In this document: in pieces, positions 18,425-28,289 of the stretch
How positions within the stretch are numbered: position 1 is the stretch's first letter
Layout of the letters: each line of letters opens with the position of its first letter
Source: an uncultured Paracoccaceae bacterium
GTDB taxonomy: Bacteria > Pseudomonadota > Alphaproteobacteria > Rhodobacterales > Rhodobacteraceae
Reading direction: 5' to 3'
Length of the DNA: 64,000 bases
Assembly (NCBI GenBank): GCA_947503175.1
Contig: CANNCO010000002.1
Span: 733,235-797,234 of the forward strand
Position numbers and translations under genes: made by a program
Notes under the pieces: model-generated
Told to the model about the DNA's origin: nothing
Seen by the model: the letters and a program-made list of their open reading frames with translations, nothing else
Database searches by the model: none

Positions 18425-19286
18425 GTATTCCGTCACTAAAGGATTCATTAAGACGCATCCGCGGTCGGCAGCGCGCGTATTGGCGTCGATGGACCCGACC
18501 GATACGGCAGCTTTTCTTCAAACGGTTCCGGCAAAAGACGCATCCGCAGTCCTGTCACAGATGAATGTTCGGCCGGCATCGATCATCCTGAAGCATATGG
18601 ATACGATCGCTGGTGTTCAGGTACTTTCGGATATGAGCTTTCAGGACGTCGTATCCGTTGCCCGGCTTCTTGATATTGGGAACCGTAAGGTACTGATGGA
18701 TCAAATGCCGCGCAAGTTATCCAGAGACGTGGAAACCAGTCTGTCCTTTCCTTCGGATACGGTGGGCGCGAACATGGAGACGACGATCACGACCATGCGG
18801 GGCGACCAGACCGCAGCGGATGCACTTGCTGAATTGCGACAGTTGCGGCGCACCAAATCTGGCATGGTGTTCGTGATTGGCGCCTCCAAGACGCTGCGCG
18901 GCGCTGTTGGTGTGGCCGACCTGTTGCAGAGCCCGGCAGAAGTCCCGTTGCAGGATCTGATGAACAGGACAGTTCCGCCGCTATCGGCGCGGGCGCGGCT
19001 CGACGCGGTAGCTTCGCTCGACGCATGGGAAGATTATGGGCAACTGCCGGTACTGGATGGTCAGAAAAAGCTGATCGGCGCGTTGACTCGGAAGATCGCC
19101 CGGCAGGCGCGCGACCGGGAAACAGCTATCCTGTTCGACGGCGTATCACTGTCCTTCGCTGCGTCGATCGCCAATGCGTTTCTAACAAGCTTTGTTGGGC
19201 TTTGGCAGCTTCTTGCTGATGTCGAGCAACCGCCGAGCAATTCGGAGCAGAAGCCTTTGCGCCAAGGTGCCGGGGACAAATCATGA
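18414..19286 (+). CDS. soluble MgtE N-domain/CBS-like protein
   Basis: 290-residue protein resembling the cytosolic half of MgtE without a full membrane domain. N-terminal helical repeats (SAARVLASMDPTDTAAFLQT, DASAVLSQMNVRPASIILKH) match the MgtE intracellular N superhelix, then a CBS pair-like region follows (LSFPSDTVGANMETTITTMR onward). Near residues 250-265 there is one hydrophobic patch (LSFAASIANAFLTSFVGLW). The start at 18414 lies inside the preceding gene (11-base overlap) and its stop overlaps the next gene, so translation is coupled. Possibly a regulatory partner for the downstream transporter. Confidence 0.75.
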   Translation: MSTEYSVTKGFIKTHPRSAARVLASMDPTDTAAFLQTVPAKDASAVLSQMNVRPASIILKHMDTIAGVQVLSDMSFQDVVSVARLLDIGNRKVLMDQMPRKLSRDVETSLSFPSDTVGANMETTITTMRGDQTAADALAELRQLRRTKSGMVFVIGASKTLRGAVGVADLLQSPAEVPLQDLMNRTVPPLSARARLDAVASLDAWEDYGQLPVLDGQKKLIGALTRKIARQARDRETAILFDGVSLSFAASIANAFLTSFVGLWQLLADVEQPPSNSEQKPLRQGAGDKS

Positions 19287-20590
19287 CCATCAGCATCGAT
19301 CACGTCATGGATGAACTGAACCGCCGTTTTTTCGTTGATCATCCGGTTGAAGCCGCCCGTTGGATCGAAACGTTGAAAACCGCCAATGTCGTCAAAGCGG
19401 TAGAGCGCCAGTCTGCTAAGGTTGTTGCGCCGGTTTGGCGCAACATGTTGCCTGATGCCGCCGCAACCCTGCTGCGTGCGCTGCCCGAGGATATGGCCGA
19501 TCAACTGGTGTCGGAAGCGCCGCCGGCGCAGGTCATCCGTCTTCTCGGATTCATGCCGGATACCGAAGTCGCCGTCCGTCTTGACCGACTTGACCCGGCG
19601 GTAAAAGCGGATCTGGAGATGCTTTTGTCCTATCCGGCGGATAGCGCAGGGCGATTGATGAACACCAAGGTGTCGACCTTTCGGCGCGATGCGATTGCAC
19701 GCGAAGCACTGCGGCGGCTTCGCGATGGCGGTATGCGCACGGCCAGAAGCCTGTTTCTGGTCGATGATGCCCAGCGTCTGACCGGCAAGGTGTCGTTGAC
19801 CGATGTGGCGCTTGCGCCGGCGGGCACGACACTGGGCGAACTCGAACAGCCCATTGTTGCCCTTGTGCGCCCAATCGATCCGCTTGGCGCAATTACGGAG
19901 GCATTCGAAGAGTCTGGCGTGCTTGACCTGCCGGTCGTGGACCTTGACGGCGTCATGCTGGGTGCCGTCACCCATGACGACATTGTGCGAACGGTCAAGA
20001 AGGACGTCACGATCAACCTGCAAACTATGGTCGGTGCGAGCCGGGAGGAAAGGGCACTTTCAAGTCCGTTTTTCGCCATCCGCAAGCGCATGCCATGGCT
20101 TCAGATCAATCTTCTTACCGCCTTCATGGCCGCCGCCGTCGTCGGGGTATTCGAAGCGACGATCGCGCAAGTCACCGCACTTGCCGTCCTGCTTCCGGTT
20201 GTTGCCGGGCAATCGGGCAATACCGGCGCGCAGGCGCTCGCGGTGACGATGCGTGGCCTCGCCCTACGTGAGATCACGGTTCGGCAATGGACCAGCGTTG
20301 CGCGCAAGGAGGTCATCGCAGGACTTGTGAACGGTATCGCCATTGCCCTGACCTGTGGTTTCGGGGTGTTCATCTGGAGCCAGTCGTTCGGCCTTGTTGC
20401 GGTGATCATGTCATCAATGATCGTTGCGATGGTCGCCGCTGGCTTTGCTGGCGCCCTAATTCCTGTGGTGCTGACCCGGTTTGGTCAGGATCCCGCAACG
20501 TCGTCGTCGATCATACTGACAACGATCACCGACATTGCCGGCTTCTTTGCCTTTCTCGGCATTGCGACCGCGCTTCTGAAGTTTCTCTGA
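19283..20590 (+). CDS. mgtE: MgtE-type magnesium transporter
   Basis: 435-residue inner-membrane Mg2+ channel/transporter. Plan: N-domain helical repeats to about residue 115, CBS pair from about 120 to 245 (YPADSAGRLMNTKVSTFRRD, LPVVDLDGVMLGAVTHDDIV), then five membrane segments. The family pore signature is present: ALAVLLPVVAGQSGNTGAQA, with further segments through ITDIAGFFAFLGIATALLKF. Overlaps the upstream MgtE-like gene by four bases (ATGA). Confidence 0.9.
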   Translation: MTISIDHVMDELNRRFFVDHPVEAARWIETLKTANVVKAVERQSAKVVAPVWRNMLPDAAATLLRALPEDMADQLVSEAPPAQVIRLLGFMPDTEVAVRLDRLDPAVKADLEMLLSYPADSAGRLMNTKVSTFRRDAIAREALRRLRDGGMRTARSLFLVDDAQRLTGKVSLTDVALAPAGTTLGELEQPIVALVRPIDPLGAITEAFEESGVLDLPVVDLDGVMLGAVTHDDIVRTVKKDVTINLQTMVGASREERALSSPFFAIRKRMPWLQINLLTAFMAAAVVGVFEATIAQVTALAVLLPVVAGQSGNTGAQALAVTMRGLALREITVRQWTSVARKEVIAGLVNGIAIALTCGFGVFIWSQSFGLVAVIMSSMIVAMVAAGFAGALIPVVLTRFGQDPATSSSIILTTITDIAGFFAFLGIATALLKFL

Positions 20591-20751
20591 ACTGGTCTTT
20601 GTCATTCAAGTGACACTCGCTCTTATGCAGAACGGAGCGTGCGTAACGCGTCAACGGCAACGGTTCGGTTTGCATATACGGCGGGTCTGAATACTTCGTT
20701 CCCCATTGAATTGGCTGAGACTGGAGGATTGGGCGAAAGATAGATAGATAA

Positions 20752-21795
20752 CTATATTATCTCGTCTTCATCAAAGAGAGGGTCATCTTCGAGCTGCGTG
20801 GAGATCGTCGTCATCTTCTTGTCTGCGTCATCCACGGCACCAGCACGGGCGACGTGAAACAGGGCGTCGCCCTCATTAATGACCGGCATCACGGCCTTGC
20901 CGACGATGATGCCGGGTAAGGTCGCGACGATGTTTGCTTCCACTTCGCCGAATGGATCCGAGACCGCCGCAAGAACATCACCCTCCTGCACGGTGTCGCC
21001 TTCGGATTTGTAGGTTCTCAGTAATCCGCCCTGCGACGCCCTTATCCACCGGCTTGATTTGCAGAACACGGGTGTGGCCTTGGACTTCGAGACGCCTCGG
21101 CTGCTGATCATATCCTTGTCTTTCAGGACGCGCAGGATGCCCATCACACCGGCGCGCACGGACATTTCGTCAAACCGCAGCGCCTCACCCGCTTCGTACA
21201 GCAGCACATCCACACCCAGTTCTTTTGCGGATGCCCTGAGCGAGCCATCCCGAAGTTGAGCTTCGAGCACGACTGGCGCTCCAAAAATATGCGCTAAGTG
21301 TCGGGTTTCCGGGTTATCGGGCGAGATGCGGATCTGCGGCAGATTGCTACGATGAACAGCCGCGGAATGCAGGTCAATGCCAAGGTCGCTCTTCGCAACG
21401 ATTTCTCGCAGAAAGATGTCAGCCAGACGCGACGCGAGCGAACCTTGGCCGGAGCCGGGAAAGCTTCGATTGAGATCTCGGCGGTCGGGCAAATATCTGG
21501 AACGGTTCAAGAATCCGTAGGTGTTTACGATAGGTACGCAGATTAACGTCCCGTGAAGTGCTCGCAACTTCATCATAGAAAGGAGCCTTCGGACGATTTC
21601 GACGCCGATTACCTCGTCGCCGTGAATTCCGGCACAGACAAAGATCGTCGGGCCCGTCGTCTTTCCGTGAATAACATGCGCCGACATCGTGACCGGGGTA
21701 TGATCGGACAGGACACTGACGGGCAGGTCAATGGTTCGGCGCGTTCCGGGGTCGACTTTCGTTTCGCCTAGAACGAAGGATGTGCGCTTGGGCAC
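20752..21795 (-). CDS. succinylglutamate desuccinylase/aspartoacylase family protein
   Basis: Zinc-dependent M14-type deacylase of 347 residues. The zinc motif appears as FVCAGIHGDEVIGVEIVRRL near residue 55 and the downstream His in SDLGIDLHSAAVHRSNLPQI near residue 140. A C-terminal beta-rich biotinyl-like extension includes VQEGDVLAAVSDPFGEVEAN. The start is GTG, overlapping the rimK stop by one base. It is the last gene of a rimB-rimK-deacylase unit, an arrangement seen in other proteobacteria; the substrate is unknown. Confidence 0.85.
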   Translation of the reverse strand: MPKRTSFVLGETKVDPGTRRTIDLPVSVLSDHTPVTMSAHVIHGKTTGPTIFVCAGIHGDEVIGVEIVRRLLSMMKLRALHGTLICVPIVNTYGFLNRSRYLPDRRDLNRSFPGSGQGSLASRLADIFLREIVAKSDLGIDLHSAAVHRSNLPQIRISPDNPETRHLAHIFGAPVVLEAQLRDGSLRASAKELGVDVLLYEAGEALRFDEMSVRAGVMGILRVLKDKDMISSRGVSKSKATPVFCKSSRWIRASQGGLLRTYKSEGDTVQEGDVLAAVSDPFGEVEANIVATLPGIIVGKAVMPVINEGDALFHVARAGAVDDADKKMTTISTQLEDDPLFDEDEII

Positions 21796-22700
21796 TATCC
21801 TTTGCCCTTCGTCTTGGTCGCGCCGTGTTTGGCGTTCTTCTCCATGAACTCAATGATCTTGCCTGCCACGTCGATACCAGTCGCATTCTCGACACCTTCA
21901 AGACCGGGCGATGAGTTCACCTCCATTACAACAGCCCCATGGTTGGCCCTCAGCATGTCGACGCCGCAGACGTTCAGACCCATGGATTTCGCCGCACGTA
22001 CCGCAGTCGACCTTTCTTCTGGCGAGATTTTCACGGTCTCGGCACTTCCGCCTTGATGGAGATTGGACCGAAAATCATCTGCTGCCCCCGTGCGCTTCAT
22101 TGCTGCAATCACCCGACCACCGACAACAAGTGCCCGAATATCAGTGCCACCGGCCTCTTTGATGAATTCCTGGACCAAAATATTCACCTTAGCACCCCGA
22201 AACGCCTCGATAACCGATTTTGCGGATCGGTCGGTATCGGCGAGTACGACGCCGATACCCTGAGTTCCCTCCAGAAGCTTCACGACTAGCGGCGCGCCTC
22301 CGGCGAGTTTGAGGACCTCGTTTGTCTGTTTCGGATCGTGGGCAAAGGTAGTGACCGGCAGCCCGATGCCATCACGTGCAAGCAGCTGCATAGACCGCAG
22401 CTTGTCTCTTGAACGTCCGATCGCGACCGACTCGTTCAGCGGGTAGACACCCATCATTTCAAACTGCCTTAGAACAGCGAGGCCGTAGAATGTCACCGAC
22501 GCGCCGATGCGCGGGATGACGGCATCATAGGGCGGCAACTTGCTGCCATTATAAAATACCTGAGGTCTTCTTGAGGCGATGTTCATGTAGCAGCGAAGCG
22601 TGTTGATGATGTCCAACTCGTGCCCGCGCTGTTCGGCGGCCTCTTTTAGCCGTTGGTGGGAATACAGGCTTGCATTGCGGGCGAGCATTGCAATTCTCAT
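21795..22700 (-). CDS. rimK: RimK-family ATP-grasp glutamate ligase
   Basis: Adds glutamates, classically to the C-terminus of ribosomal protein S6. 301 residues with an N-terminal RimK domain ([20 protein letters not shown]), then an ATP-grasp domain: [37 protein letters not shown], and the metal-binding end [21 protein letters not shown] Lys-rich tail ends the protein. Its start overlaps the rimB stop (ATGA) and its stop touches the deacylase start. Confidence 0.92.
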   Translation of the reverse strand: MRIAMLARNASLYSHQRLKEAAEQRGHELDIINTLRCYMNIASRRPQVFYNGSKLPPYDAVIPRIGASVTFYGLAVLRQFEMMGVYPLNESVAIGRSRDKLRSMQLLARDGIGLPVTTFAHDPKQTNEVLKLAGGAPLVVKLLEGTQGIGVVLADTDRSAKSVIEAFRGAKVNILVQEFIKEAGGTDIRALVVGGRVIAAMKRTGAADDFRSNLHQGGSAETVKISPEERSTAVRAAKSMGLNVCGVDMLRANHGAVVMEVNSSPGLEGVENATGIDVAGKIIEFMEKNAKHGATKTKGKG

Positions 22701-23221
22701 TCTTCTTCTCCTGTATATGTGTCCGTCTGTGTTTCCGGCTGTATTGCCGCAGGCTCGATCCGCGGTGCCGGGCGACCCGCGATGTAAGACCGTCCCGGAT
22801 CCACAAGCAGCTTGTGTTTGCGGATTGCGCTTCGACCGAGAATGACGTCGAACTCCATCCTTTCACGATTGGCGAGCGAAACGTCGATCAACCATTGTCG
22901 CAGACCGATGACCAGCGTGGTGCGAACCACCAGGCGACGTTCGGGTACGCCGCCGGTGTTTTTTATGTCTCTTTCTTCCAGAACCGGGGCACGCAGCCGC
23001 TTCGTTGTCCTGCGGTTCTTGAGCGGAATCATGAACTCGACCCAGCGGGTCCCGTCATCCTCAAAAACAGTTTGATCCACTGCGTGCAGTGCAGACGTGC
23101 GGGCACCGGTGTCTATCTTTGCAGGCAAATGGTGAATGCCAAAGTCAGGAAGGGCGATGTATTCGCGCCAACCGATGGTTTTTTGTGAGCGGGCCAAACG
23201 CGGCTCTTGCGACCGCGTCAT
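22697..23221 (-). CDS. rimB: RimB-type retropepsin-like (ATP-dependent zinc protease) protein
   Basis: 174-residue protein with a single aspartic-protease-like triad, [18 protein letters not shown], near residue 35, and the second family segment [20 protein letters not shown] near residue 135. This family sits next to RimK in many bacteria and modulates RimK activity on S6 in Pseudomonas (RimA/RimB/RimK system). First gene of the operon, divergent from the Mla-type operon. The start is the ATG complementary to 23219-23221. Confidence 0.85.
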   Translation of the reverse strand: MTRSQEPRLARSQKTIGWREYIALPDFGIHHLPAKIDTGARTSALHAVDQTVFEDDGTRWVEFMIPLKNRRTTKRLRAPVLEERDIKNTGGVPERRLVVRTTLVIGLRQWLIDVSLANRERMEFDVILGRSAIRKHKLLVDPGRSYIAGRPAPRIEPAAIQPETQTDTYTGEEE

Positions 23222-23654
23222 TTCAGAGACTCATCGTTTGCACGACAATAGTTCGTGAATGAATTTGCGCTCATGACGATGAAAAAAAACCATATCAATA
23301 AACACATACCCTCTTTCGAGCAAAGATCGAGAGAGAAGGCGTATGTCGCCCTCACAAAGTCGGCGCCGTTGGCCATTTCGCGAACGAGTTTTGCGGAAGT
23401 ACGAAACCGACCGCTGTTTTTCCGCAGAACCTGCGATCATAGAGGCCGGCGAGGCGTGTCTATCCAATCTAGCCGATCCATTCACAGTCGTATCTTTAGA
23501 TCGACTCATTTTCCACGGCAGATTTTTTGTCTGCAGCTGCACATTTTGTTTCAATTACCTTCCGGCCAGTAGTTCAAGCAACCGCATGGCCACTGGCCGT
23601 CCCGGCACGGATTCATGCTGTTCGGTCGAAGACGTTAAGCTTAACATCTTTCGG
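23222..23654. other. divergent intergenic region between rimB and mlaE
   Basis: About 430 bases that must carry promoters for both operons. One continuous plus frame extends upstream of the mlaE start through it (from 23343), but the predicted residues are unlike any MlaE and are probably untranslated. An AT-rich patch lies at 23280-23310. Confidence 0.45.
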
Positions 23655-24785
23655 ATGAACGTCAGCGCCAGCCCTAACATCGAGATCGAATCGACTGAGT
23701 TCGAGGTGACGGTGACTATGCGCGGCGTATTTAGTCTGCCCGATGTCACAGAGTTGGTGGCAAGTCTAAGTACCCTACCCGTTGATCGGCCCATGCAAAT
23801 CGATATGGCTGGCGTCACCCGGCTTGATACAGCCGCCGCCTGGGCCCTGACGACGTTGAGCGCACGTTTTGAGGCCGCTGGCCAAAGGGTTGAGATCAAG
23901 GGACTTGGCGCAGGTCCTCAAAGCCTTTTGAGAACCGTCGCCGACGCCATGCCGAAACCGACAGAAGAGCAGATGTCGCCCCTGACATTGACCGACCGAC
24001 TGGCGGGGTTGGGGGAAGCGGTAGCGGGCGCCATGAAGTTCCTATTGGCACTCGTCGGCTATTTCGGGCTGTTTTTGGCAGGTCTGGCGCGATCCTTGCG
24101 GCACCCAAGCGAGTTCCGGCTTACCGCGCTGATCCATCATTGCGAGGAAGTGGGCGTAAAGGCCGTACCGATCGTTGCGTTGATGGCTTTTCTGATCGGT
24201 GTCGTATTGGCCTTTCAGGGCTCCACACAGCTGCGCCAGTTCGGAGCAGAAGTTTTCGTCGTCGACCTTATCGCGATATCGATTCTACGCGAATTAGGCA
24301 TTCTTCTGACCTCAATCATCGTGGCCGGTCGCACCGCCTCTGCATTCACCGCAGCCATCGGCTCGATGAAAATGCGCGAAGAGATCGACGCGATGCGAAC
24401 TCTCGGGATCGATCCGGCGATGTCCTTGTTTGTGCCGCGTATTCTGGCATTGGTGATCATGCTGCCGATCCTTGGGCTGATCGCGAACCTGATGGGGCTC
24501 TTGGGTGGCGGGCTGATGGCATGGATTGAACTGGGAATTTCGCCTGCGATGTTCAGCACACGGTTGATCGACGGCACCGATATCAGCCATGTGACCGTTG
24601 GCATGGTCAAGGCACCGGTGTTTGCGCTGATTATCGGGGTTGTGGGGTGCCATGCTGGGATGCAGGTGAAAAGCAATGCGGAGTCGCTTGGTCGTATGAC
24701 CTCGACCGCGGTGGTCACAGCCATCTTCGCAGTGATTGTGGCGGACGCTTTGTTCTCGATCTTTTTCGCGCAGATCGGGATGTGA
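23655..24785 (+). CDS. mlaE: MlaE-type lipid ABC permease with N-terminal STAS domain
   Basis: Inner-membrane permease of an MCE (phospholipid) ABC transporter. The first about 105 residues form a STAS-like domain (MQIDMAGVTRLDTAAAWALT, MlaB-like, fused here), followed by the MlaE domain with five to six segments, including VEVGVKAVPIV-like GVKAVPIVALMAFLIGVVLA and the conserved loop AAIGSMKMREEIDAMRTLGI. The start at 23655 (MNVSASPN) is chosen because it begins the STAS fold; an ATG at 23586 is possible. Heads a four-gene operon. Confidence 0.9.
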   Translation: MNVSASPNIEIESTEFEVTVTMRGVFSLPDVTELVASLSTLPVDRPMQIDMAGVTRLDTAAAWALTTLSARFEAAGQRVEIKGLGAGPQSLLRTVADAMPKPTEEQMSPLTLTDRLAGLGEAVAGAMKFLLALVGYFGLFLAGLARSLRHPSEFRLTALIHHCEEVGVKAVPIVALMAFLIGVVLAFQGSTQLRQFGAEVFVVDLIAISILRELGILLTSIIVAGRTASAFTAAIGSMKMREEIDAMRTLGIDPAMSLFVPRILALVIMLPILGLIANLMGLLGGGLMAWIELGISPAMFSTRLIDGTDISHVTVGMVKAPVFALIIGVVGCHAGMQVKSNAESLGRMTSTAVVTAIFAVIVADALFSIFFAQIGM

Positions 24786-24787
24786 CA

Positions 24788-25591
24788 ATGGACGAGACAG
24801 AACCGGAAGTCGTCATTTCGATACGCAGGCTGCGCAACCAGTTCGGCAGTCAGGTCGTGCATGAGAATCTCGATCTGGACATCTATCGTGGCGAGATCCT
24901 GGGTGTGGTCGGCGGCTCGGGTACCGGGAAATCGGTGTTGTTGCGCACGATTGTCGGGCTCAATCTTCTGGCGGCTGGCAGTGTTACGGTGCTAGGTGAC
25001 AACATCTTGAACGAAAGGCATCAGCCAAACGATGACGCCGAAGCCCGTTGGGGCGTAATGTTTCAGGACGGGGCGTTGTTCTCGTCACTGACGGTGCGGG
25101 AAAATGTCGAGGTCCCGATGCGCACCGTTGAAGGGCTCGATCCCGATATACGTCGTGCTCTGGCCGACCTGAAAATCTCGATGGTGGGCCTGCCCTACTT
25201 GGCGGGGGACAAGTATCCCTCAGAGCTTTCGGGCGGCATGCGCAAACGCGCGGGGTTGGCCCGCGCACTTGCCCTTGATCCTCAGATCGTGTTTTTGGAT
25301 GAACCGACCGCCGGGCTCGATCCGATTGGTGCGGCAGAGTTTGATTTGCTGATCCGCGGGCTGAGCCGGGCGCTTGGCCTGACCGTCTTTCTGGTCACCC
25401 ACGACCTTGATACCCTGCACGCGGTCTGTGACCGGATCGCTGTACTGGCCGAGCGCAGGGTGTTGGTGACCGGAACGATGCAGGAGATGCTGAGTGTCGA
25501 TCATCCGTGGGTCCATGAATACTTCAATGGGCCGCGCGCACGGGCGGCGTTGGAAACGAAAGAGACCACAACCGGGCCAATAAGGAACTGA
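24788..25591 (+). CDS. mlaF: MlaF-type ABC ATP-binding protein
   Basis: ATPase of the MCE lipid transporter, 267 residues. Walker A GVVGGSGTGKSVLLRTIVGL near residue 45, signature ELSGGMRKRAGLARALALDP near residue 150, and Walker B IVFLDEPTAGLDPIG follow in the normal order; the GGMRKR variant is typical of MlaF. The start at 24788 is two bases after the mlaE stop. Likely energises lipid movement between inner and outer membranes. Confidence 0.93.
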   Translation: MDETEPEVVISIRRLRNQFGSQVVHENLDLDIYRGEILGVVGGSGTGKSVLLRTIVGLNLLAAGSVTVLGDNILNERHQPNDDAEARWGVMFQDGALFSSLTVRENVEVPMRTVEGLDPDIRRALADLKISMVGLPYLAGDKYPSELSGGMRKRAGLARALALDPQIVFLDEPTAGLDPIGAAEFDLLIRGLSRALGLTVFLVTHDLDTLHAVCDRIAVLAERRVLVTGTMQEMLSVDHPWVHEYFNGPRARAALETKETTTGPIRN

Positions 25592-25600
25592 CGCAGGCAT

Positions 25601-27340
25601 ATGGAAACCCGGGCGAATTTCATTCTGATCGGCGCGTTCACACTGGCGGGATTTGTAGGTATCCTGGCGATGTTCCTGTGGTTCGCACGGGTCGAGCTTG
25701 ACCGGCAGTTCGATTATTACGACATCCGCTTTACTTCTGTTTCGGGCCTGAGCGACGCTTCTGACGTGAGGTTCAGCGGGCTGCCTGTGGGACAGGTCGT
25801 CGATGTACGCCTTTCACCGGATCAGGACGGAACCATCCTTGTCCGCGTCGAAGTCGATGCGGACACGCCGGTCCGAGCCGATAGTGTAGCGACGATCGAG
25901 GCGCAGGGCGTCACGGGCGTGTCATTCGTGCTGATCGGTCCGGGAACACCCGAGGTCGCGTTGCTTGAGCCAAGCGACACCACGCCAGTGCCCGAGATCA
26001 CCGCGGGACGGTCTGTCTTTCAGTCCCTGTCTGAAGACGCGCCCCAGTTGATCAGCGAGACATTGCGGGTTGTCGAAGAGGTTGGCGTGCTTTTCGGCGG
26101 CGAGAACCAGGCCCGGTTCGATCAGATCTTGCGGAATGTTGAAGATGCCTCGGAGACGTTTGCCACAACGTTGAAGGACTTCTCGGACGTAGCCGGTGCG
26201 GTAACCGAGTTTGCCACACAGATCGGTCAGTTCAATGACATTCTGACCGGGCTTTCCGATGAGCTCGAAGATGTGTTGGAGACAGCGGATACAACCCTAG
26301 CCTCGATTGGCGCACTTTCAGACGAGGCTGAGACAGTGCTGACCACGGGTACGGAAACCCTGACAATTGCCCAGGGCGCGATTACGGAAGCGGAGCGCTA
26401 CATCTCAGAAGATCTCACTGCTACAACAGAGGCGTTGCGTGCGACGGTCGCCGAACTTCGCGCAGAAGTCGCGGTACTCAGTGCGGATGCGCAAGGGCTG
26501 ATCGAGACGTTCAACACGACCGGGTCCACTGCCACCAGCCGTCTGACCGAAGCGCAGGCAACACTGGCGTCGGTGGATGTTCTGCTGACCGAACTGACTG
26601 AAACCGTCGGCACGGTTGATAGCGCTATGACGCGGTTTGATACGCTTTTGGAAACCGAAGGCGAGCCGTTGCTAGCAGAAACTCGGGCCGCAGTGGCCAC
26701 TACAACCGAAGCAATCACCACCATTGCATTAGCGGCCCAGACCGATTTGCCGGCGATCGTTGCTGACATTCGTGGTGCCACCGAAACGGCGAACCGCGTG
26801 ATCACCGAGGTGGGCGAAGACCTGTCGGCGGCCAGTGGCCGGATCGACGGTTTGAGCCTGTCGGCGGAAACGGCGATGACCCAGATCACGGCCACCTTCA
26901 GCAACGCCAATACGACGCTTGAGGCGATCACCGGCGCGATGGAGACGGGCGACCGCGCGTTGGCTGCCGCCGAACGCGCATTTGAAGGTGCCAATCGGGT
27001 AATCAACGAAGATATCGACGGCATTGTCGAGGGGCTTGAGACCAGCCTGACCGCGTTGAACGGGGCAATCGGTCAGGTGTCAGGCGATCTTCCCGAGATC
27101 ACCGCCGACCTGCGCGCTGCCAGCCAAGCCGCCCAGGAGGCATTTGAGAGCCTTGAGCAGGTCGTCGGGTCCGCCGCGCCCTCGGTTGCAGAGTTCACAG
27201 GGTCCGGCCTGCCGCTCTACACCCGTCTGGCGCAGGAAACACGTGAGTTGATCAGCAACCTTGATCGCCTGACGCAACAGATCCAGCGCGACCCGGCCCG
27301 GTTCTTTCTTGACCAGCAATCTCCCGAATTCCGAAGATGA
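25601..27340 (+). CDS. mlaD: MlaD/MCE-domain lipid-binding protein, long form
   Basis: 579-residue periplasmic protein anchored by one N-terminal segment (FILIGAFTLAGFVGILAMFL). An MCE domain spans about residues 35-120 (FTSVSGLSDASDVRFSGLPV), then comes a very long Thr/Glu/Ala-rich helical repeat region (many ETLETA- and TTLEAITGA-like heptads) and a C-terminal segment ending near DPARFFLDQQSPEFRR. The length exceeds E. coli MlaD and fits long alphaproteobacterial MCE proteins that form a shaft across the periplasm. Confidence 0.9.
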   Translation: METRANFILIGAFTLAGFVGILAMFLWFARVELDRQFDYYDIRFTSVSGLSDASDVRFSGLPVGQVVDVRLSPDQDGTILVRVEVDADTPVRADSVATIEAQGVTGVSFVLIGPGTPEVALLEPSDTTPVPEITAGRSVFQSLSEDAPQLISETLRVVEEVGVLFGGENQARFDQILRNVEDASETFATTLKDFSDVAGAVTEFATQIGQFNDILTGLSDELEDVLETADTTLASIGALSDEAETVLTTGTETLTIAQGAITEAERYISEDLTATTEALRATVAELRAEVAVLSADAQGLIETFNTTGSTATSRLTEAQATLASVDVLLTELTETVGTVDSAMTRFDTLLETEGEPLLAETRAAVATTTEAITTIALAAQTDLPAIVADIRGATETANRVITEVGEDLSAASGRIDGLSLSAETAMTQITATFSNANTTLEAITGAMETGDRALAAAERAFEGANRVINEDIDGIVEGLETSLTALNGAIGQVSGDLPEITADLRAASQAAQEAFESLEQVVGSAAPSVAEFTGSGLPLYTRLAQETRELISNLDRLTQQIQRDPARFFLDQQSPEFRR

Positions 27341-27341
27341 G

Positions 27342-27995
27342 ATGATTATGACAAACGCTGCCAGACTGAGATCGTTCCTTTTTATTGCTCTGATGCCTGC
27401 CTTGGCGGGCTGCGCGACGCTTGGCGCGCTTGGTGATGCCAGCACACCTCTTGACGTCTATGATCTTCGAGCACCGGAAGGTGCACCCGTGACGCGGGGC
27501 GGCCTGTTGGCGCGCGATGTGATAGTGGAACTGCCGACCACCAGCGGCGTCCTGGAAACCGACCGGATCATGATCCGACCCGATGACCTACAGGCACAGT
27601 ACCTTCCCGATGTGCGATGGGGCGATGAGGTGCCCGTGATGCTGCAGACACTGATGCTGCGCGCATTGGAGAACACCGGTGGCCTGCGTTATGTCGGGCG
27701 CAGGCCTTTGGGCGGGAGCGGTGACTTTGCCATTGTGACTGAATTGGTCGATTTCCACGCGGAGTTGGCGGAAGATGGAACCAGCGCTGTCGTCCATATC
27801 CGAATGACCACGCGGATGGTGCGCGAAGGCGACGCCAGCGTTATTGCCAGGCAAACATTCAGCGCAAATGCCGACGTTTTTTCGACCGAGACTCTAGCAC
27901 TGGTCGAGGGGTTTGACCGGGCTTCGGACCAGTTGCTGATCGAGTTTGCCGACTGGGCCATGACCACACTTGGTCGCAGTCTTCCGCCTGCATGA
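27342..27995 (+). CDS. PqiC/ABC-type transport auxiliary lipoprotein
   Basis: 217-residue lipoprotein that closes the MCE operon. The lipobox is PALAGCATLG near residue 25 after a hydrophobic leader, so it is likely outer-membrane bound. The fold signature is YDLRAPEGAPVTRGGLLARD and the C-terminal ADWAMTTLGRSLPP. Family members bind MCE tunnels at the outer membrane. Two close starts (27342, 27348) exist; the stop of mlaD is two bases upstream. Confidence 0.85.
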   Translation: MIMTNAARLRSFLFIALMPALAGCATLGALGDASTPLDVYDLRAPEGAPVTRGGLLARDVIVELPTTSGVLETDRIMIRPDDLQAQYLPDVRWGDEVPVMLQTLMLRALENTGGLRYVGRRPLGGSGDFAIVTELVDFHAELAEDGTSAVVHIRMTTRMVREGDASVIARQTFSANADVFSTETLALVEGFDRASDQLLIEFADWAMTTLGRSLPPA

Positions 27996-28289
27996 CCGGC
28001 ATTTTGCGCGGGCGACTGCTTCTTCGGTCCCAATGAACTTAACGGTGGTGCAGATCGAGCAGACCGGCAGCTTTTTACCCACAGCGATCGTCAACGTTAG
28101 CTCAATTAACTGTAAGGTTTGGTGAGATTGGGCTTAAAGCCGACTTGCGGCAGTGAAGAGAGATAGCCGCATCTGCTGCGATCTGAAGGTCTGCTTCCGC
28201 CCTTGCGGCAATGCTTTCTTGCAAACACGGAAAAAGTCAGCTCTCCGCCCGTTCGTGACAAGAGCCACGCCATCCCCTAGCCTGGCGCG

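Noticed and set aside
26398..27024. Long minus-strand frame inside mlaD
   Set aside because: It is the mirror of the Thr/Ala-rich repeat of MlaD; the residue mix (Ser/Val/Ala only) is typical of an antisense shadow.
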